From Parahoeflea alexandrii (GTDB lineage: Bacteria > Pseudomonadota > Alphaproteobacteria > Rhizobiales > Rhizobiaceae), in contig NZ_JAAAML010000002.1 of assembly GCF_024105735.1 (NCBI RefSeq), positions 186,001 to 250,000 on the forward strand: a stretch of DNA of 64,000 nt, given 5' to 3'. The notes below the pieces were generated by a model, which saw only the letters and a list, made by a program, of their open reading frames with translations, did not search any database and was not told where the DNA came from. Each line of letters begins with the position of its first letter. The first letter of the stretch is position 1. Below are positions 1-11,485 of this stretch, piece after piece. The position numbers and the translations under genes were made by a program.

Positions 1-1
1 C

Positions 2-1270
2 GTGAGCGCGATCAACTCCTATGGCGGTTCCGCCAACGCGGCAGGAACCGAAACCTATCGTCAGCTCGCCATTTTCGGCAATGTCTTCGAGCGGGTCCGC
101 GCCCAGTATGTGACCCCACCGGAGGAAGACAAGCTGATCGAGAAAGCCATCGACGGCATGCTCACCTCGCTTGATCCGCATTCGAGCTACCTCAACCAGG
201 AAGCCGCGGATGACATGCGGACCCAGACCCGCGGTGAATTTGGCGGACTGGGCATCGAGGTCACCATGGAGGATGAGCTGGTCAAGGTCATCACCCCGAT
301 CGACGAGACGCCTGCCGCCCGTGCCGGGGTCCTTGCCGGTGACTTCATCTCCGAAATCGACGGCGAGCCGGTTCGCGGTCTGTCGCTCGGCGAGGCCGTG
401 GACAAGATGCGCGGTCCGGTCAATACCTCGATCGAACTGACCGTTCTGCGCGAAGGTGCCGACCAGCCGATCAAGATCAAGGTTGTCCGCGACATCATCG
501 CCGTCAAGGCGGTCCGCTACCGCGTCGAGGACGATCTGGGCTATCTCCGGGTGATCTCGTTCACCGAGAAGACCTATGACGACCTCTCCGATGCCATCGA
601 GAAGATCTCCGACGAGATCGGCGAGGACAAGCTCAAGGGCTTCGTGCTCGACCTGCGCCTCAATCCGGGCGGTCTGCTCGACCAGGCGATCAGCGTGTCC
701 GACGCCTTCCTTGATCGCGGCGAGATTGTCTCGACCCGCGGCCGCAATCCCGAAGAAACCCGGCGGTTCAACTCCCGTCCGGGGGATCTTACAGGCGGCA
801 AGCCGGTCATCGTCCTGATCAACGGCGGTTCGGCCTCGGCTTCCGAGATCGTCGCCGGCGCGCTGCAGGATCACCGGCGGGCGACTGTTCTGGGGACAAG
901 GTCCTTCGGCAAGGGCTCCGTGCAGACGATCATACCGCTCGATGCCAAGACCGCGCTCAGGCTGACCACGGCGCTTTATTACACGCCGTCGGGCACCTCG
1001 ATCCAGGGCACCGGCATCAAGCCCGACATCCGTGTCGAGGAGCCGGTTCCCGAGGAACTGCGTGGCCGTGTGAAACCATCCGGCGAGAGCGCGCTGCGTG
1101 GCCATATCCAGGGCGAGAACGAGGACGAGGAAGGCTCCGGCTCGATCGCCTATGTTCCGCCGGATCCGAAGGATGACGTTCAGCTGGGCTACGCAATGGA
1201 CCTTCTGCGCGGCGTCAAGACCGATCCGGCCTTCCCGCCCAATCCGGATCAGGCGTCGATCAAGAACTGA
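2..1270 (+). CDS. ctpA: S41 family C-terminal processing peptidase, 5' end outside window
   Basis: Periplasmic serine protease of the S41/CtpA family that trims or degrades exported proteins. The visible part has an N-terminal helical region, a PDZ domain (about residues 75-160) and the S41 catalytic core. In the numbering of this fragment the nucleophile is S279 in GSASASEI and the general base K304 in SFGKGSVQ, 25 residues apart as is usual in the family. The reading frame is open to the window edge and the expected signal peptide is missing, so the true start lies upstream. The next gene, a YibQ-like protein on the same strand, follows after 99 bp containing a long hairpin. This pairing with a divergent polysaccharide deacetylase and rppH is common in rhizobia. 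Confidence 0.93.
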   Translation: MSAINSYGGSANAAGTETYRQLAIFGNVFERVRAQYVTPPEEDKLIEKAIDGMLTSLDPHSSYLNQEAADDMRTQTRGEFGGLGIEVTMEDELVKVITPIDETPAARAGVLAGDFISEIDGEPVRGLSLGEAVDKMRGPVNTSIELTVLREGADQPIKIKVVRDIIAVKAVRYRVEDDLGYLRVISFTEKTYDDLSDAIEKISDEIGEDKLKGFVLDLRLNPGGLLDQAISVSDAFLDRGEIVSTRGRNPEETRRFNSRPGDLTGGKPVIVLINGGSASASEIVAGALQDHRRATVLGTRSFGKGSVQTIIPLDAKTALRLTTALYYTPSGTSIQGTGIKPDIRVEEPVPEELRGRVKPSGESALRGHIQGENEDEEGSGSIAYVPPDPKDDVQLGYAMDLLRGVKTDPAFPPNPDQASIKN

Positions 1271-1282
1271 CGATCCCGTTTT

Positions 1283-1329
1283 TCCGCCGCCCCGTTTGCA
1301 AAGCTTCGGCTTGCATGCGGGGCGGCGGA
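1283..1329 (+). repeat. Long hairpin between ctpA and the deacetylase gene
   Basis: A perfect 12-nt inverted repeat (TCCGCCGCCCCG at 1283-1294, its complement at 1318-1329) encloses a second, shorter stem capped by TTCG (1298-1314). It starts 13 bases after the ctpA stop. No T-run follows, so it may be an attenuating or mRNA-stabilising structure rather than a full rho-independent terminator. Confidence 0.6.
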
Positions 1330-1369
1330 CTGATTCAATCAGGCCTCATCGGGATTCGGACCAAACATC

Positions 1370-2617
1370 GTGGACGACAAGATCCATCAACCGCTGGGGC
1401 AGAACCGCAAACCAGGGAGCAACCGGGCTGCACGCTCTGGCCATTCCTGGGCCAGCCTGCTGCTCGTCTCAGTCGCCATCTGTGCCGTCATCGGCACTGC
1501 CGGGTGGATGGCATTGTCAGGCGGCCGCATCGAGGGTGGCAATACCGTCGTCATGCTTGAACAGCCCGAACCGGCCACGACCGCGGACCCCGCGGGGAGC
1601 ACGGACGGGCAACCGCCAGCGCCCGGCGCTTCCGGCACGCCGGTCACGACGCCCCGGACCGATGGCGGGCTCAACAGCCTGCACGGACGATCGGGCGCCG
1701 AAATCTCGACAACGCTTGGCGAAAACGGTGAGGAGATCAACAAGATCACTCCGGTCAAACGGCCGGACAACCGGCCCGTCCTGCTCAATCCTCCCGGAAG
1801 GGTGGGGCAGAACCCGCGCCTGGCTCATCTGCCTGACCCGATGGTGACCGAAGAAACAGCCATGGGGCCACTACCGGTGCGCGGCGCCGATGGTGAGCGC
1901 GCCTTCGATATCTATGCACGGCCGTGGTCGGGAGCGCGCGGGACCCGCGTGGTGATCGTCGTCGGAGGGCTGGGTCTCAGCCAGACCGGTACGCAATACG
2001 CCATCAAGACGCTGCCTGAAGAGATCACGCTTGCTTTCGCCGCCAATGGCAACAGCCTGCAGCGCTGGATGCAGGAAGCCCGCCGCCAGGGCCACGAGAT
2101 CCTGCTCCAGGTTCCGTTCGAGCCCTATGATTATCCCGCAAACGATCCCGGCGCCGGCACCCTTACGGTCGAGGCCGGCGCAGACGCCAACCTGGCAGAT
2201 CTGCACACTGCCATGTCCCGCATCACCAACTACACAGGCATCACCAATTTCATGGGCGGCCGGTTTCTGGCCGAACCTGATGCGCTCGAGCCTGTCATGC
2301 GCGATCTCGCCGAACGCGGCATCATGTTCCTGGATGACGGCACGTCGGCCCGCTCGCTGACCGATCAGTTCGCAAAAACACTTGGCATTCCCTTCGCCGC
2401 ATCCGACTTGGTACTCGACGTCACCCAGGAGCGCGGCTACATTCTTTCCCGGCTCGATGATCTGGAGCGGATAGCCAGACGCAACGGGACCGCCATCGCA
2501 GTCGCCTCGGCCTTTGAAGTCAGTGTCGATGCGATCGCAACCTGGGCAGAAGAGGCCAAGGCCCGGGGCATTGAAATTGTTTCGGCTTCGGCCGCCGCCG
2601 ACGACCCCGAGAGGTAG
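1370..2617 (+). CDS. Divergent polysaccharide deacetylase family protein (YibQ-like)
   Basis: A 415-aa protein starting at GTG. It has an N-terminal transmembrane segment at about residues 27-50, a Pro/Thr/Gly-rich linker to about residue 130, and a C-terminal domain (from about 185) that begins with the strand [12 protein letters not shown] and fits the divergent polysaccharide deacetylase (DUF610/YibQ) fold. Family members are periplasmic and usually sit next to ctpA and envelope-division genes. The enzymatic substrate is not established. It is followed 7 bp later by rppH, suggesting co-transcription. No strong Shine-Dalgarno sequence is seen, so the start is moderately certain. Confidence 0.85.
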   Translation: MDDKIHQPLGQNRKPGSNRAARSGHSWASLLLVSVAICAVIGTAGWMALSGGRIEGGNTVVMLEQPEPATTADPAGSTDGQPPAPGASGTPVTTPRTDGGLNSLHGRSGAEISTTLGENGEEINKITPVKRPDNRPVLLNPPGRVGQNPRLAHLPDPMVTEETAMGPLPVRGADGERAFDIYARPWSGARGTRVVIVVGGLGLSQTGTQYAIKTLPEEITLAFAANGNSLQRWMQEARRQGHEILLQVPFEPYDYPANDPGAGTLTVEAGADANLADLHTAMSRITNYTGITNFMGGRFLAEPDALEPVMRDLAERGIMFLDDGTSARSLTDQFAKTLGIPFAASDLVLDVTQERGYILSRLDDLERIARRNGTAIAVASAFEVSVDAIATWAEEAKARGIEIVSASAAADDPER

Positions 2618-2624
2618 GCATTCC

Positions 2625-3161
2625 ATGGCGAGCAGTACCCAGCGCAACAAGCATCCGGACAGCCTGCCCTACCGCCTCTGTGTTGGCATCATGGTGCTCA
2701 ACAGTGAGGGTCTTGTCTGGGCCGGGCGCCGCATCGCCGAAGGCAACACCGAGTATGACGGTTCGCCCCAGCTGTGGCAAATGCCCCAGGGCGGTATCGA
2801 CGAAGACGAGATCCCGCAACAGGCAGCCCTGCGCGAGCTCTACGAGGAAACCGGGATGAAATCGGTTGAGTTGCTCGCCGAGGCGCCCGACTGGATCGAT
2901 TACGATCTCCCGGACCATCTCATCGGCATAGGACTCAAGGGAAAATTCCGGGGCCAGCGCCAGCGCTGGTTTGCCATGCGCTTCAGTGGTGATGAATCAG
3001 AGATTCGCATCAACCCGCCACCGGGTGGCCACTTGGCGGAATTCGATGCCTGGGCATGGAAGCCCATGCACGACCTTCCGGGCCTGATCGTTCCCTTCAA
3101 GCGCAAGGCCTATGATCAGGTGGTTGGCGCCTTTTCTCATCTGGCGGGAATCCGGTCATGA
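2625..3161 (+). CDS. rppH: RNA pyrophosphohydrolase (Nudix)
   Basis: A 178-aa Nudix hydrolase that removes pyrophosphate from the 5' triphosphate of mRNAs and starts 5'-end-dependent decay. The Nudix box lies at residues 57-79 (GGIDEDE...REL.EETG), preceded by the RppH-typical WQMPQGGID. The C-terminal part keeps [16 protein letters not shown], typical of RppH rather than generic Nudix proteins. The reading frame extends 37 codons upstream, but this ATG, 7 bp after the deacetylase stop, gives the normal family length. The stop overlaps the racemase start (ATGA at 3158-3161). Confidence 0.95.
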   Translation: MASSTQRNKHPDSLPYRLCVGIMVLNSEGLVWAGRRIAEGNTEYDGSPQLWQMPQGGIDEDEIPQQAALRELYEETGMKSVELLAEAPDWIDYDLPDHLIGIGLKGKFRGQRQRWFAMRFSGDESEIRINPPPGGHLAEFDAWAWKPMHDLPGLIVPFKRKAYDQVVGAFSHLAGIRS

Positions 3162-3862
3162 AACTGATCGGGGTGCTGGGCGGACTTGGTTGGGAAGCCA
3201 CATCCCGGTATTACCGGATGATCAACGAATACACGCAGAAGCAATTGGGCGAGCAGCACACGGCCCGCATCCTGTTGCACACGGTCGATCACGCCGCAAT
3301 CAAGTACCACAATGGCAGGGGCGATCTGAAAAAGGTCGTGGCGCTGCTGTCGGAAGCGGCCCGGAGTCTGAAGGACGGCGGGGCGGATTTCATCATCATT
3401 GCCAACAATGCCATGCATGAGTTTGCCGCCCAGATCGAGGAAGCGTCCGGCATAGATCTTCTGCACATATCCGACCCGACCGGTCAGGAAATCCGCGATG
3501 CCGGCTATTCCAGGGTTGCCCTGCTGGGGACGCGTGCCACGATGGAGGGGGATTTCTATTCCGACCGTGTCCTGAGCATCTCCGGCGCCGGGGTGATCAC
3601 GCCCGACCTGCACGACCGGATCGAAATCAACCGGATCATCTACGACGAGCTGTCACGCGGCGTGCTTCGCTGCGGCGCCAGCAATTATCTCGAGGGCTTG
3701 ATTGAAACCCTCCGCCGCCGTGGTGCCGAGGCCATCGTGCTGGGCTGTTCCGAACTGACGGCAGCTGTAACGCCCGATCGTGACAACGTCCGGATCTATG
3801 ACACGACACGGCTGCACGCAAAGGCCGCGGCAAAGCGCGCACTGGAAGTCAGCTATGCCTGA
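3158..3862 (+). CDS. Aspartate/glutamate racemase family protein
   Basis: A 234-aa member of the PLP-independent Asp/Glu racemase superfamily, with the expected N-terminal [11 protein letters not shown] motif. These enzymes normally use two cysteines. Here the second is present (C197 in VLGCSEL), but the first position, in [10 protein letters not shown], is Asn83 instead of Cys. Escherichia coli YgeA (L-Asp/Glu-specific racemase) is also a one-cysteine enzyme with Thr at this place, so this is likely a YgeA-like broad or one-sided amino-acid racemase. It overlaps rppH by 4 bp and the following GNAT gene by 8 bp, which points to translational coupling. Confidence 0.88.
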   Translation: MKLIGVLGGLGWEATSRYYRMINEYTQKQLGEQHTARILLHTVDHAAIKYHNGRGDLKKVVALLSEAARSLKDGGADFIIIANNAMHEFAAQIEEASGIDLLHISDPTGQEIRDAGYSRVALLGTRATMEGDFYSDRVLSISGAGVITPDLHDRIEINRIIYDELSRGVLRCGASNYLEGLIETLRRRGAEAIVLGCSELTAAVTPDRDNVRIYDTTRLHAKAAAKRALEVSYA

Positions 3863-4388
3863 ACGGAAATGCATAGCCGGCAAAGTGATCTATCGGTCAT
3901 CCATCGCTGGCGATTTGCCGGCCATTGCGCGGCTCGAAACCCTCAGTGATGTCCCGGATGGTTCCGGCCTGTCCGAAGCCCTCATTGCACTCCCCGCCGA
4001 CACGCTTTCCTTCGTCGCCGAACTTGATGGACACATCATCGGCCACACAGTGCTGACAGCGGTTGCCGGGCCGGACCGGGCCCTTGCGCTGGCTCCACTG
4101 GTCATTCTGCCCGCCTACCGGGACATGCAGATCGGCACCGGGTTGGTCCGCCACGCATTGAACCAGGCCCGCGCACAAGGCTGGAAGTCGGTCTTCGTCT
4201 ATGGTCAGCCGGATTACTATTGCCGGTTCGGGTTCAAGTCACAGCTTGCAGACGGCGCGGACAGCCCCCTGCAGGGGCAGCGTTTCCTGGCGCTGGAGCT
4301 GCGCAAGGATGCGCTTTTCGGTTGGTCCGGCCCCGCGGCCTACCCGGAGCCCTATCTCAAGCGCATGAAATCAAAGGCGCGAAACTGA
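3855..4388 (+). CDS. GNAT N-acetyltransferase (YhbS-like)
   Basis: A 177-aa acetyltransferase. The acetyl-CoA loop is in RDMQIGTGLVRHAL, and the tail YGQPDYYCRFGFKS is characteristic of the YhbS-type GNAT family. The substrate is unknown. The start is the ATG that overlaps the racemase stop by 8 bp; the frame stays open upstream but would run deep into the racemase gene. Last gene of the + strand set; it converges on the ATP synthase operon across the terminator at 4417-4447. Confidence 0.85.
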   Translation: MPERKCIAGKVIYRSSIAGDLPAIARLETLSDVPDGSGLSEALIALPADTLSFVAELDGHIIGHTVLTAVAGPDRALALAPLVILPAYRDMQIGTGLVRHALNQARAQGWKSVFVYGQPDYYCRFGFKSQLADGADSPLQGQRFLALELRKDALFGWSGPAAYPEPYLKRMKSKARN

Positions 4389-4416
4389 GTATTCGCATCA
4401 CAGCCATGAATCATCT

Positions 4417-4447
4417 GAAAAACAAAAAGGCGGCCCGCAGGCCGCCT
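4417..4447 (-). terminator. Rho-independent terminator of the atp operon
   Basis: An 8-bp GC-rich stem (4428-4435 with 4440-4447, loop of four) is followed on the minus strand by TTTTTGTTTTT. It lies 36 bp past the atpC stop and between convergent genes. Confidence 0.85.
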
Positions 4448-4482
4448 GGATGACTATCCGACTGAAACACCGTCGCTGCTGA

Positions 4483-4881
4483 TCAGATCGCCGCTTCCAG
4501 CGTTGTCAGATGGTCGAGATATTCCTGCGCCTTCTGCCGGACCGCATCGCTGGATGCATCCGCCACGTCTTCACGTGCGTCCTGGATCCGCTTGCCAAGG
4601 TCGTCGCGGTCGATATCGGTCACGGCAACGGCAGACTCGGCCAGCAGGGTGCAGCCTTCAGGCAGAATGTCGACAAAGCCGCCGAAGACCACGAAGCGAT
4701 CGCTTTTCCCGTCAGACGTAACAACCGTCACCACGCCGGGCTTGATCGTGGTCATGGTCGGAGCATGATGCGCCATCACCGTCATTTCGCCGTCGGTGCC
4801 GGGAATGACGACTTCGGACACGGTCGCCGACAAGAGCAGCCGTTCCGGGGATACGAGTTCAAAATTGAAGCTGTCAGCCAT
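4483..4881 (-). CDS. atpC: F1 ATP synthase epsilon subunit
   Basis: A 132-aa epsilon subunit of the F1 sector, part of the rotor stalk and a regulator of ATP hydrolysis. The N-terminal beta-sandwich opens with the family motif FELVSPERLLLSATVSEVVIPGTDGEMTVMAHHAP. The C-terminal helical part is short, as in other rhizobia. An in-frame GTG three codons upstream exists, but the ATG giving MADSFNFEL matches the normal family start. Last gene of atpHAGDC, 78 bp after atpD. Confidence 0.96.
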   Translation of the reverse strand: MADSFNFELVSPERLLLSATVSEVVIPGTDGEMTVMAHHAPTMTTIKPGVVTVVTSDGKSDRFVVFGGFVDILPEGCTLLAESAVAVTDIDRDDLGKRIQDAREDVADASSDAVRQKAQEYLDHLTTLEAAI

Positions 4882-4959
4882 GACGTTCACTTTATCGCAG
4901 TGCTGTTCGGATGCGCCGCGCAGGCTGGCCGTGGCCTTCCTGCGCGGGCAATTTCATGA

Positions 4960-6522
<1,563 letters not shown>

Positions 6523-7401
6523 TTAGAGCGCTTCCGCGCCCGAAATGATTTCAATGAGTTCCTTGGTGATCTGCGCCTGCCGCTGACGGTTGTAGCTCAT
6601 CGACAGCTTGTCGATCATCTCGCCAGCATTGCGGGTTGCGTTGTCCATAGCGGACATTTTCGCGCCCATCTCACCTGCAACATTCTCAAGCAGCGCCCTG
6701 AAGATCTGCACCTTGATCGAACGCGGCAGCAAATCCTCGAGGATTTCCTCTGCGCTCGGTTCGTAGTCATAGATCGCCGATGCGCTTGCGTCCGCATCAG
6801 CCGTTCCTGCCGAAGCGGGGATCAGCTGTTGCGCTGTCGGGACCTGGCTGATCACCGACTTGAACTCCGAGTAGAACAGGGTGCAGACGTCAAAGCCGCC
6901 CTGATCGAACAAGCCCATGACCTTTTCCGCGACCGTTTCGGCCTGGGCAAAGCTCATCTGCTTGACGTCACGGAAATCCACGCGCTCGATGATCATCGAT
7001 GCGTATTCCCGGCGAAGGATGTCGTAGCCCTTCTTGCCGACGCAGAGGATCTTGACGGTCTTTCCGTCAGCCACAAGCCGGCGCACATGATCGCGCGCAA
7101 AACGCGCAATCTGGCTGTTGAAGCCACCGCACATGCCACGTTCGGCGGTGCAGACAACCAACAGATGCGTGTCGTCCTTGCCGGTGCCGGTCATCAGCTG
7201 CGGTGCATCGTCACCGCTGCCGACTGCCTCGGCGATGTTCGACATCACTGCCGCCATTCGCTGCGAATAGGGCCGTGCGGCCTCGGCCGCCTCCTGCGCA
7301 CGCCGAAGCTTCGCCGCGGCGACCATCTGCATCGCCTTGGTGATCTTCTGCGTCGCCTTGACGGAGGCGATCCGGTTTTTCAGATCCTTGAGTGAAGGCA
7401 T
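6523..7401 (-). CDS. atpG: F1 ATP synthase gamma subunit
   Basis: Central rotor shaft of F1, 292 aa. The N-terminal coiled-coil [36 protein letters not shown] and the C-terminal helix with [34 protein letters not shown] are both textbook gamma features. It lies 27 bp after atpA in the atpHAGDC operon. Confidence 0.97.
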   Translation of the reverse strand: MPSLKDLKNRIASVKATQKITKAMQMVAAAKLRRAQEAAEAARPYSQRMAAVMSNIAEAVGSGDDAPQLMTGTGKDDTHLLVVCTAERGMCGGFNSQIARFARDHVRRLVADGKTVKILCVGKKGYDILRREYASMIIERVDFRDVKQMSFAQAETVAEKVMGLFDQGGFDVCTLFYSEFKSVISQVPTAQQLIPASAGTADADASASAIYDYEPSAEEILEDLLPRSIKVQIFRALLENVAGEMGAKMSAMDNATRNAGEMIDKLSMSYNRQRQAQITKELIEIISGAEAL

Positions 7402-7428
7402 CCGTTATCCGTCCTCGGTCTGTTGCCG

Positions 7429-8958
7429 TTAGGCAAAGGTTTTGGCGAAAGCGTCGATAGCCGACTTCAGCTGAGACTTGGTGTCGTCGCTGATAGCCTT
7501 CTCCTTGCGGATGGTCTCCAGCACGTCCTTGCCTTCGCTGCGCATGTAAGCCAGCAGGCCCTGCTCGAACTTGCCGACCTGGCGGACGGCGATCTTGTCG
7601 AGATAGCCATTCACGCCGGCAAAGATCACGGCAACCTGTTCTTCCGTCTTCAGCGGCGAGAACTGCGGCTGCTTGAGCAGCTCGGTCAGGCGCGCACCGC
7701 GGTTGAGAAGGCGCTGGGTCGCTGCATCGAGGTCGGAGCCGAACTGCGCGAACGCAGCCATTTCACGATACTGGGCAAGCTCGCCCTTGATCGAACCGGC
7801 AACCTGCTTCATCGCCTTGATCTGTGCCGACGATCCCACGCGGGACACCGACAGACCGACGTTCACGGCCGGGCGGATACCCTGGAAGAACAGATCGGTT
7901 TCAAGGAAGATCTGACCGTCGGTGATCGAGATCACGTTGGTCGGGATGTAGGCCGACACGTCGTTGGCCTGGGTTTCGATCACCGGCAGAGCGGTCAGCG
8001 AACCCGAACCATTGTCTTCGTTCAGCTTCGCAGCGCGCTCAAGCAGGCGCGAGTGAAGGTAGAAAACGTCGCCGGGATAAGCTTCACGGCCCGGAGGACG
8101 GCGAAGCAGCAGCGACATCTGGCGATAGGCAACGGCCTGCTTGGACAGATCGTCATAGGCGATCAGGGCATGCTTGCCGCTGTCCCGGAAATACTCGCCC
8201 ATGGCGCAACCGGCGAACGGAGCCAGGAACTGCATCGGGGCCGGATCGGATGCCGTCGCGGCAATCACGATCGAGTACTTCATCGCGCCGCGATCCTCGA
8301 GGATCTTGACGAACTGGGCAACCGTCGAACGCTTCTGACCGACAGCCACGTAAACGCAGAACAGCTTTTCAGCTTCCGGGCCGTTTTCATGGATCGGCTT
8401 CTGGTTCAGGAAAGTGTCGAGAATGATCGCGGTCTTGCCGGTCTGGCGGTCACCAATGATCAGCTCGCGCTGGCCACGGCCGACCGGGATCAGCGCATCG
8501 ATGGCCTTGAGGCCGGTCGACATCGGCTCATGCACCGACTTGCGGGGCATGATGCCCGGAGCCTTGACGTCCACGCGGGCGCGGGTCTTGGACTTGATCG
8601 GGCCCTTGCCGTCGATCGGGTTGCCGAGCGCGTCAACGACGCGGCCCAGCAGTTCCGGACCAACCGGAACGTCCACGATGGCGCCGGTCCGCTTGACGAT
8701 GTCGCCTTCCTTGATGTCCCGGTCGGAACCGAAAATCACGACGCCGACATTGTCGGCTTCAAGGTTGAGCGCCATGCCGCGAATTCCGCCGGGGAATTCG
8801 ACCATTTCACCAGCCTGGACATTGTCGAGGCCGTAAACGCGGGCAATACCGTCACCGACGGACAGAACCTGACCAACTTCGGAAACTTCGGCTTCCTTGC
8901 CGAAATTCTTGATTTGATCCTTGAGAATTGCGGAAATTTCCGCGGCGCGGATATCCAT
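7429..8958 (-). CDS. atpA: F1 ATP synthase alpha subunit
   Basis: Non-catalytic nucleotide-binding alpha subunit, 509 aa, normal family length. The P-loop GDRQTGKT is at residues 169-176 and the alpha signature near [16 protein letters not shown] is intact. Its start codon abuts and overlaps by one base the atpH stop, so the two are translationally coupled. Confidence 0.97.
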   Translation of the reverse strand: MDIRAAEISAILKDQIKNFGKEAEVSEVGQVLSVGDGIARVYGLDNVQAGEMVEFPGGIRGMALNLEADNVGVVIFGSDRDIKEGDIVKRTGAIVDVPVGPELLGRVVDALGNPIDGKGPIKSKTRARVDVKAPGIMPRKSVHEPMSTGLKAIDALIPVGRGQRELIIGDRQTGKTAIILDTFLNQKPIHENGPEAEKLFCVYVAVGQKRSTVAQFVKILEDRGAMKYSIVIAATASDPAPMQFLAPFAGCAMGEYFRDSGKHALIAYDDLSKQAVAYRQMSLLLRRPPGREAYPGDVFYLHSRLLERAAKLNEDNGSGSLTALPVIETQANDVSAYIPTNVISITDGQIFLETDLFFQGIRPAVNVGLSVSRVGSSAQIKAMKQVAGSIKGELAQYREMAAFAQFGSDLDAATQRLLNRGARLTELLKQPQFSPLKTEEQVAVIFAGVNGYLDKIAVRQVGKFEQGLLAYMRSEGKDVLETIRKEKAISDDTKSQLKSAIDAFAKTFA

Positions 8959-9518
8959 CAGCCAACCTCTTTCAGTGCATGCTTAAGGGTGGAAAGTTTA
9001 GTGCGAAGCGATGTGTCGACCTGACGCGAGCCGATCTTGACGATCAGACCACCCAGCAGCGACGCATCGACTGTGACGTCGAGCGTCACTGTTTTCCCAG
9101 TCACGCTTGCGAGCGCGGCCTTGAGTTCTTTTTCCTGAGCCGCGGACAGCGCATGCGCTGTCTTCACGTCGGCGGTCACTTCGCCGCGCTCGCGCGCAAC
9201 GGTCTCGTGATAGGACTGGATGATCGCAGGCACGGCGAAAAGCCGGCGGTTGCGGGCAACGACCTTGAGGAAGTTGCCGACCAGGCCGGAAATACCTGCC
9301 TTGTCGATCAGCGCCAGGATCGAGCGCGACTGGTCTTCGGCCGAAAAAACGGGGCTGTTGACGAGGCGCTGCAGGTCAGCGCTGCCGTCGATCATGGCCT
9401 GAAAACGGTTCAGATCCTTGGCTACGGCGTCAATCGACTTGGCGTCTGCCGCCAGCTCGTAAAGCGAGGAAGCATACCGTTCAGCGACACCGGAAATTTG
9501 ATGGGAGTTATCTGCCAC
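8958..9518 (-). CDS. atpH: F1 ATP synthase delta subunit
   Basis: Peripheral-stalk subunit (186 aa) that joins F1 to the F0 b subunits. The helical N-domain starts [14 protein letters not shown] and the C-terminal part contains [28 protein letters not shown], the OSCP/delta signature. It is the first gene of the F1 operon; as usual in Alphaproteobacteria the F0 genes are not adjacent. The operon promoter should lie in the 249-bp gap at 9519-9767, but no convincing -35/-10 pair was seen there. Confidence 0.96.
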   Translation of the reverse strand: MADNSHQISGVAERYASSLYELAADAKSIDAVAKDLNRFQAMIDGSADLQRLVNSPVFSAEDQSRSILALIDKAGISGLVGNFLKVVARNRRLFAVPAIIQSYHETVARERGEVTADVKTAHALSAAQEKELKAALASVTGKTVTLDVTVDASLLGGLIVKIGSRQVDTSLRTKLSTLKHALKEVG

Positions 9519-9767
9519 GGGCGGGATTGTCTCTCATTGCCATCCAAACACCTGCGCTTGACCGAAAGCCGGAAAGGCAAGCCTCTGAATTTGTTACGGT
9601 AAATTTCGGAGAACCCAAGCTCGAAAGTTCGTTTTTCCCGAAATGCGCGGTCCGTCTAGCATAGAGCGCGGGGAGTCGCAACACGCCGGGTGCGGCATAA
9701 CGCACCTGCTTTAGGATGAGACCGCTTCCTGATGCGCCCGCAATGCGCTTGAATCGACCGCGCCGGC

Positions 9768-10157
9768 TCAGATCCATCCCAGCCCGTAGAGCAGCGGCGC
9801 CGCCGCCAGCAGGATTTCGATCACCACGGACGCCAGGTTGAAAAAGGTCACGCCCCGGTCCGACATCATCGAGATGATCCGGCCGAAAGCCGTGAACGCC
9901 CAGCCGGCCCCGATGGCCAGATAGATCAGCGGCTGGGCAAACAGCATGGCGCAGAGGCCCACGCCGAGATAGAACCCGGCCATCGTGGCCCGCGCTTCCG
10001 ACACCGCTTCGGGATGATCGGGCAGGGTCTGCAGCCTGAGGATCCTGAGCGACAGCCGCGGCGCGAACAGCAGCATCAGGCCGAAAAGAATGGTCACCAG
10101 CGCTGAGGACCAGGCCAGCCACTCACCCTGTGTCGTCGGCCAATAGAATTCGATCAT
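9768..10157 (-). CDS. DUF4345-like small membrane protein
   Basis: A 129-aa protein with about four hydrophobic segments (residues 15-32, 60-80, 82-98 and 108-127). It resembles the DUF4345 family of small integral membrane proteins (AFGRIISMMSDRG motif). Function unknown. It is isolated: 249 bp from atpH and about 190 bp from the EamA gene. Confidence 0.7.
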   Translation of the reverse strand: MIEFYWPTTQGEWLAWSSALVTILFGLMLLFAPRLSLRILRLQTLPDHPEAVSEARATMAGFYLGVGLCAMLFAQPLIYLAIGAGWAFTAFGRIISMMSDRGVTFFNLASVVIEILLAAAPLLYGLGWI

Positions 10158-10348
10158 TCCCGCATCTCCGTTTCCTCTCCGGCTGCCTCGTGACCTGTCA
10201 GCCCTTGAGCATCCGGCAAATCGCCGCCCCGTCGCGTCAGAGCCTTACCACGGCGTGAGCGCCCGCCAAAGTCCTGCCACGTGCTCCCGGGCTCCTGGCG
10301 GGGCTTCCGGCAAACCGCCCGGCGCGCAGCCTTCAACTGCCCCGCGGG

Positions 10349-11233
10349 TCAGCCGCCTGCCGCCGCCTTGCGCTCGGCGCGGGCGATCTGCCGCTCCCGG
10401 TTCATGATGTAGATGCCGCTGATACAGATGATCGACGCGCCGAGGATGGTCCAGCCGTCGGGCACGTCGCCGAAGACGATGAAACCGAGCGCCGTCATCC
10501 ACAGAAGCTGGCTATAGACGAACGGCGCCACCTTCGAGGCGCTGGCCCGCCGGCTGGCCTTGACCAGCAGCGCGTGCCCGCCGAGCCCCATCACCCCGAG
10601 ACTGGCCAGCAGCACCCAGTCGAACAGCGACGACGGCATCTGCCCGTAGATGAGCGCCGGGGGCGCCATCAGCACCGTCGCGAAGATCGAGGAATAGAAC
10701 ACCAGACTCGCCTGGCTTTCCTGCATCGCCAGGTTCCGGGTCAGGATCGAGTAGAGCGAATAGGTCACGGTCGCCAGAATCGACCAGATGATCGACAGCG
10801 AGAACACGTCGGTGCCCGGCCGCACCACGATCAGCACGCCGACGAAGCCGACCATGATCGCCGCCCATCGACGCGGGCCCGCCCATTCGCCGAGCAGCGG
10901 CCCGGCCATCGCCGTCACCAGCATCGGCACCGAGAGAAAGATGCTGATCGTTTGCGCCAGCTGCAATTCGCGCAATGCCAGGAAGTTGAACAGCGTCGTT
11001 GCCGGCAACAGAAGCCCGCGCAGGATCTGCAAAGGCGCGTTCTTCATCCGGTACATGTCGGCCCGGCGCCACCCCTGGAAGGCGACGAGCGATATCACCG
11101 TGTGGCTCAGGAACCGGCACCAGACCACGAAGATCGCCGCATAGCCGGCGGTGACCAGGTACTTAGCGCCGGTGTCGAGCACGGCGAAACACATGAAGGT
11201 GCAAAGCGCCAGCACCATCGCCACCGGCGGCAT
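10349..11233 (-). CDS. EamA/DMT family transporter
   Basis: A 294-aa integral membrane protein of the drug/metabolite transporter superfamily with about ten transmembrane segments arranged as two EamA repeats. The chosen ATG gives the hydrophobic start MPPVAMVLALCTFMCFAVLDTGAKYLV; the frame extends 51 codons further upstream, but that part is basic and non-conserved. Probably an exporter of a small metabolite; substrate unknown. It sits between a DUF4345 protein and an XRE regulator in the accessory stretch upstream of atpH. Confidence 0.88.
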   Translation of the reverse strand: MPPVAMVLALCTFMCFAVLDTGAKYLVTAGYAAIFVVWCRFLSHTVISLVAFQGWRRADMYRMKNAPLQILRGLLLPATTLFNFLALRELQLAQTISIFLSVPMLVTAMAGPLLGEWAGPRRWAAIMVGFVGVLIVVRPGTDVFSLSIIWSILATVTYSLYSILTRNLAMQESQASLVFYSSIFATVLMAPPALIYGQMPSSLFDWVLLASLGVMGLGGHALLVKASRRASASKVAPFVYSQLLWMTALGFIVFGDVPDGWTILGASIICISGIYIMNRERQIARAERKAAAGG

Positions 11234-11485
11234 GGCTTCGCGGTCGACATCGTGCCGCGCCGGGCGGTGATTGGGTATGGGATCCAAGGTGAAGCTTTTC
11301 CTGATGTAACCGAACCGGCCCGGAACCCGGGCCGAACAAGACCTGAAGCGGGGGAGCGGCAGGCCGGGCAGATGCTCGCGCCACACCGTCCGGGCCGCGC
11401 TGCACCCCAGACATGCACCGCAACCACGCGCCTGTCAAAGCCTCTCGTTCGCTTCCGCTCAATCGACGCCGCGGCAGCCGCGGCC

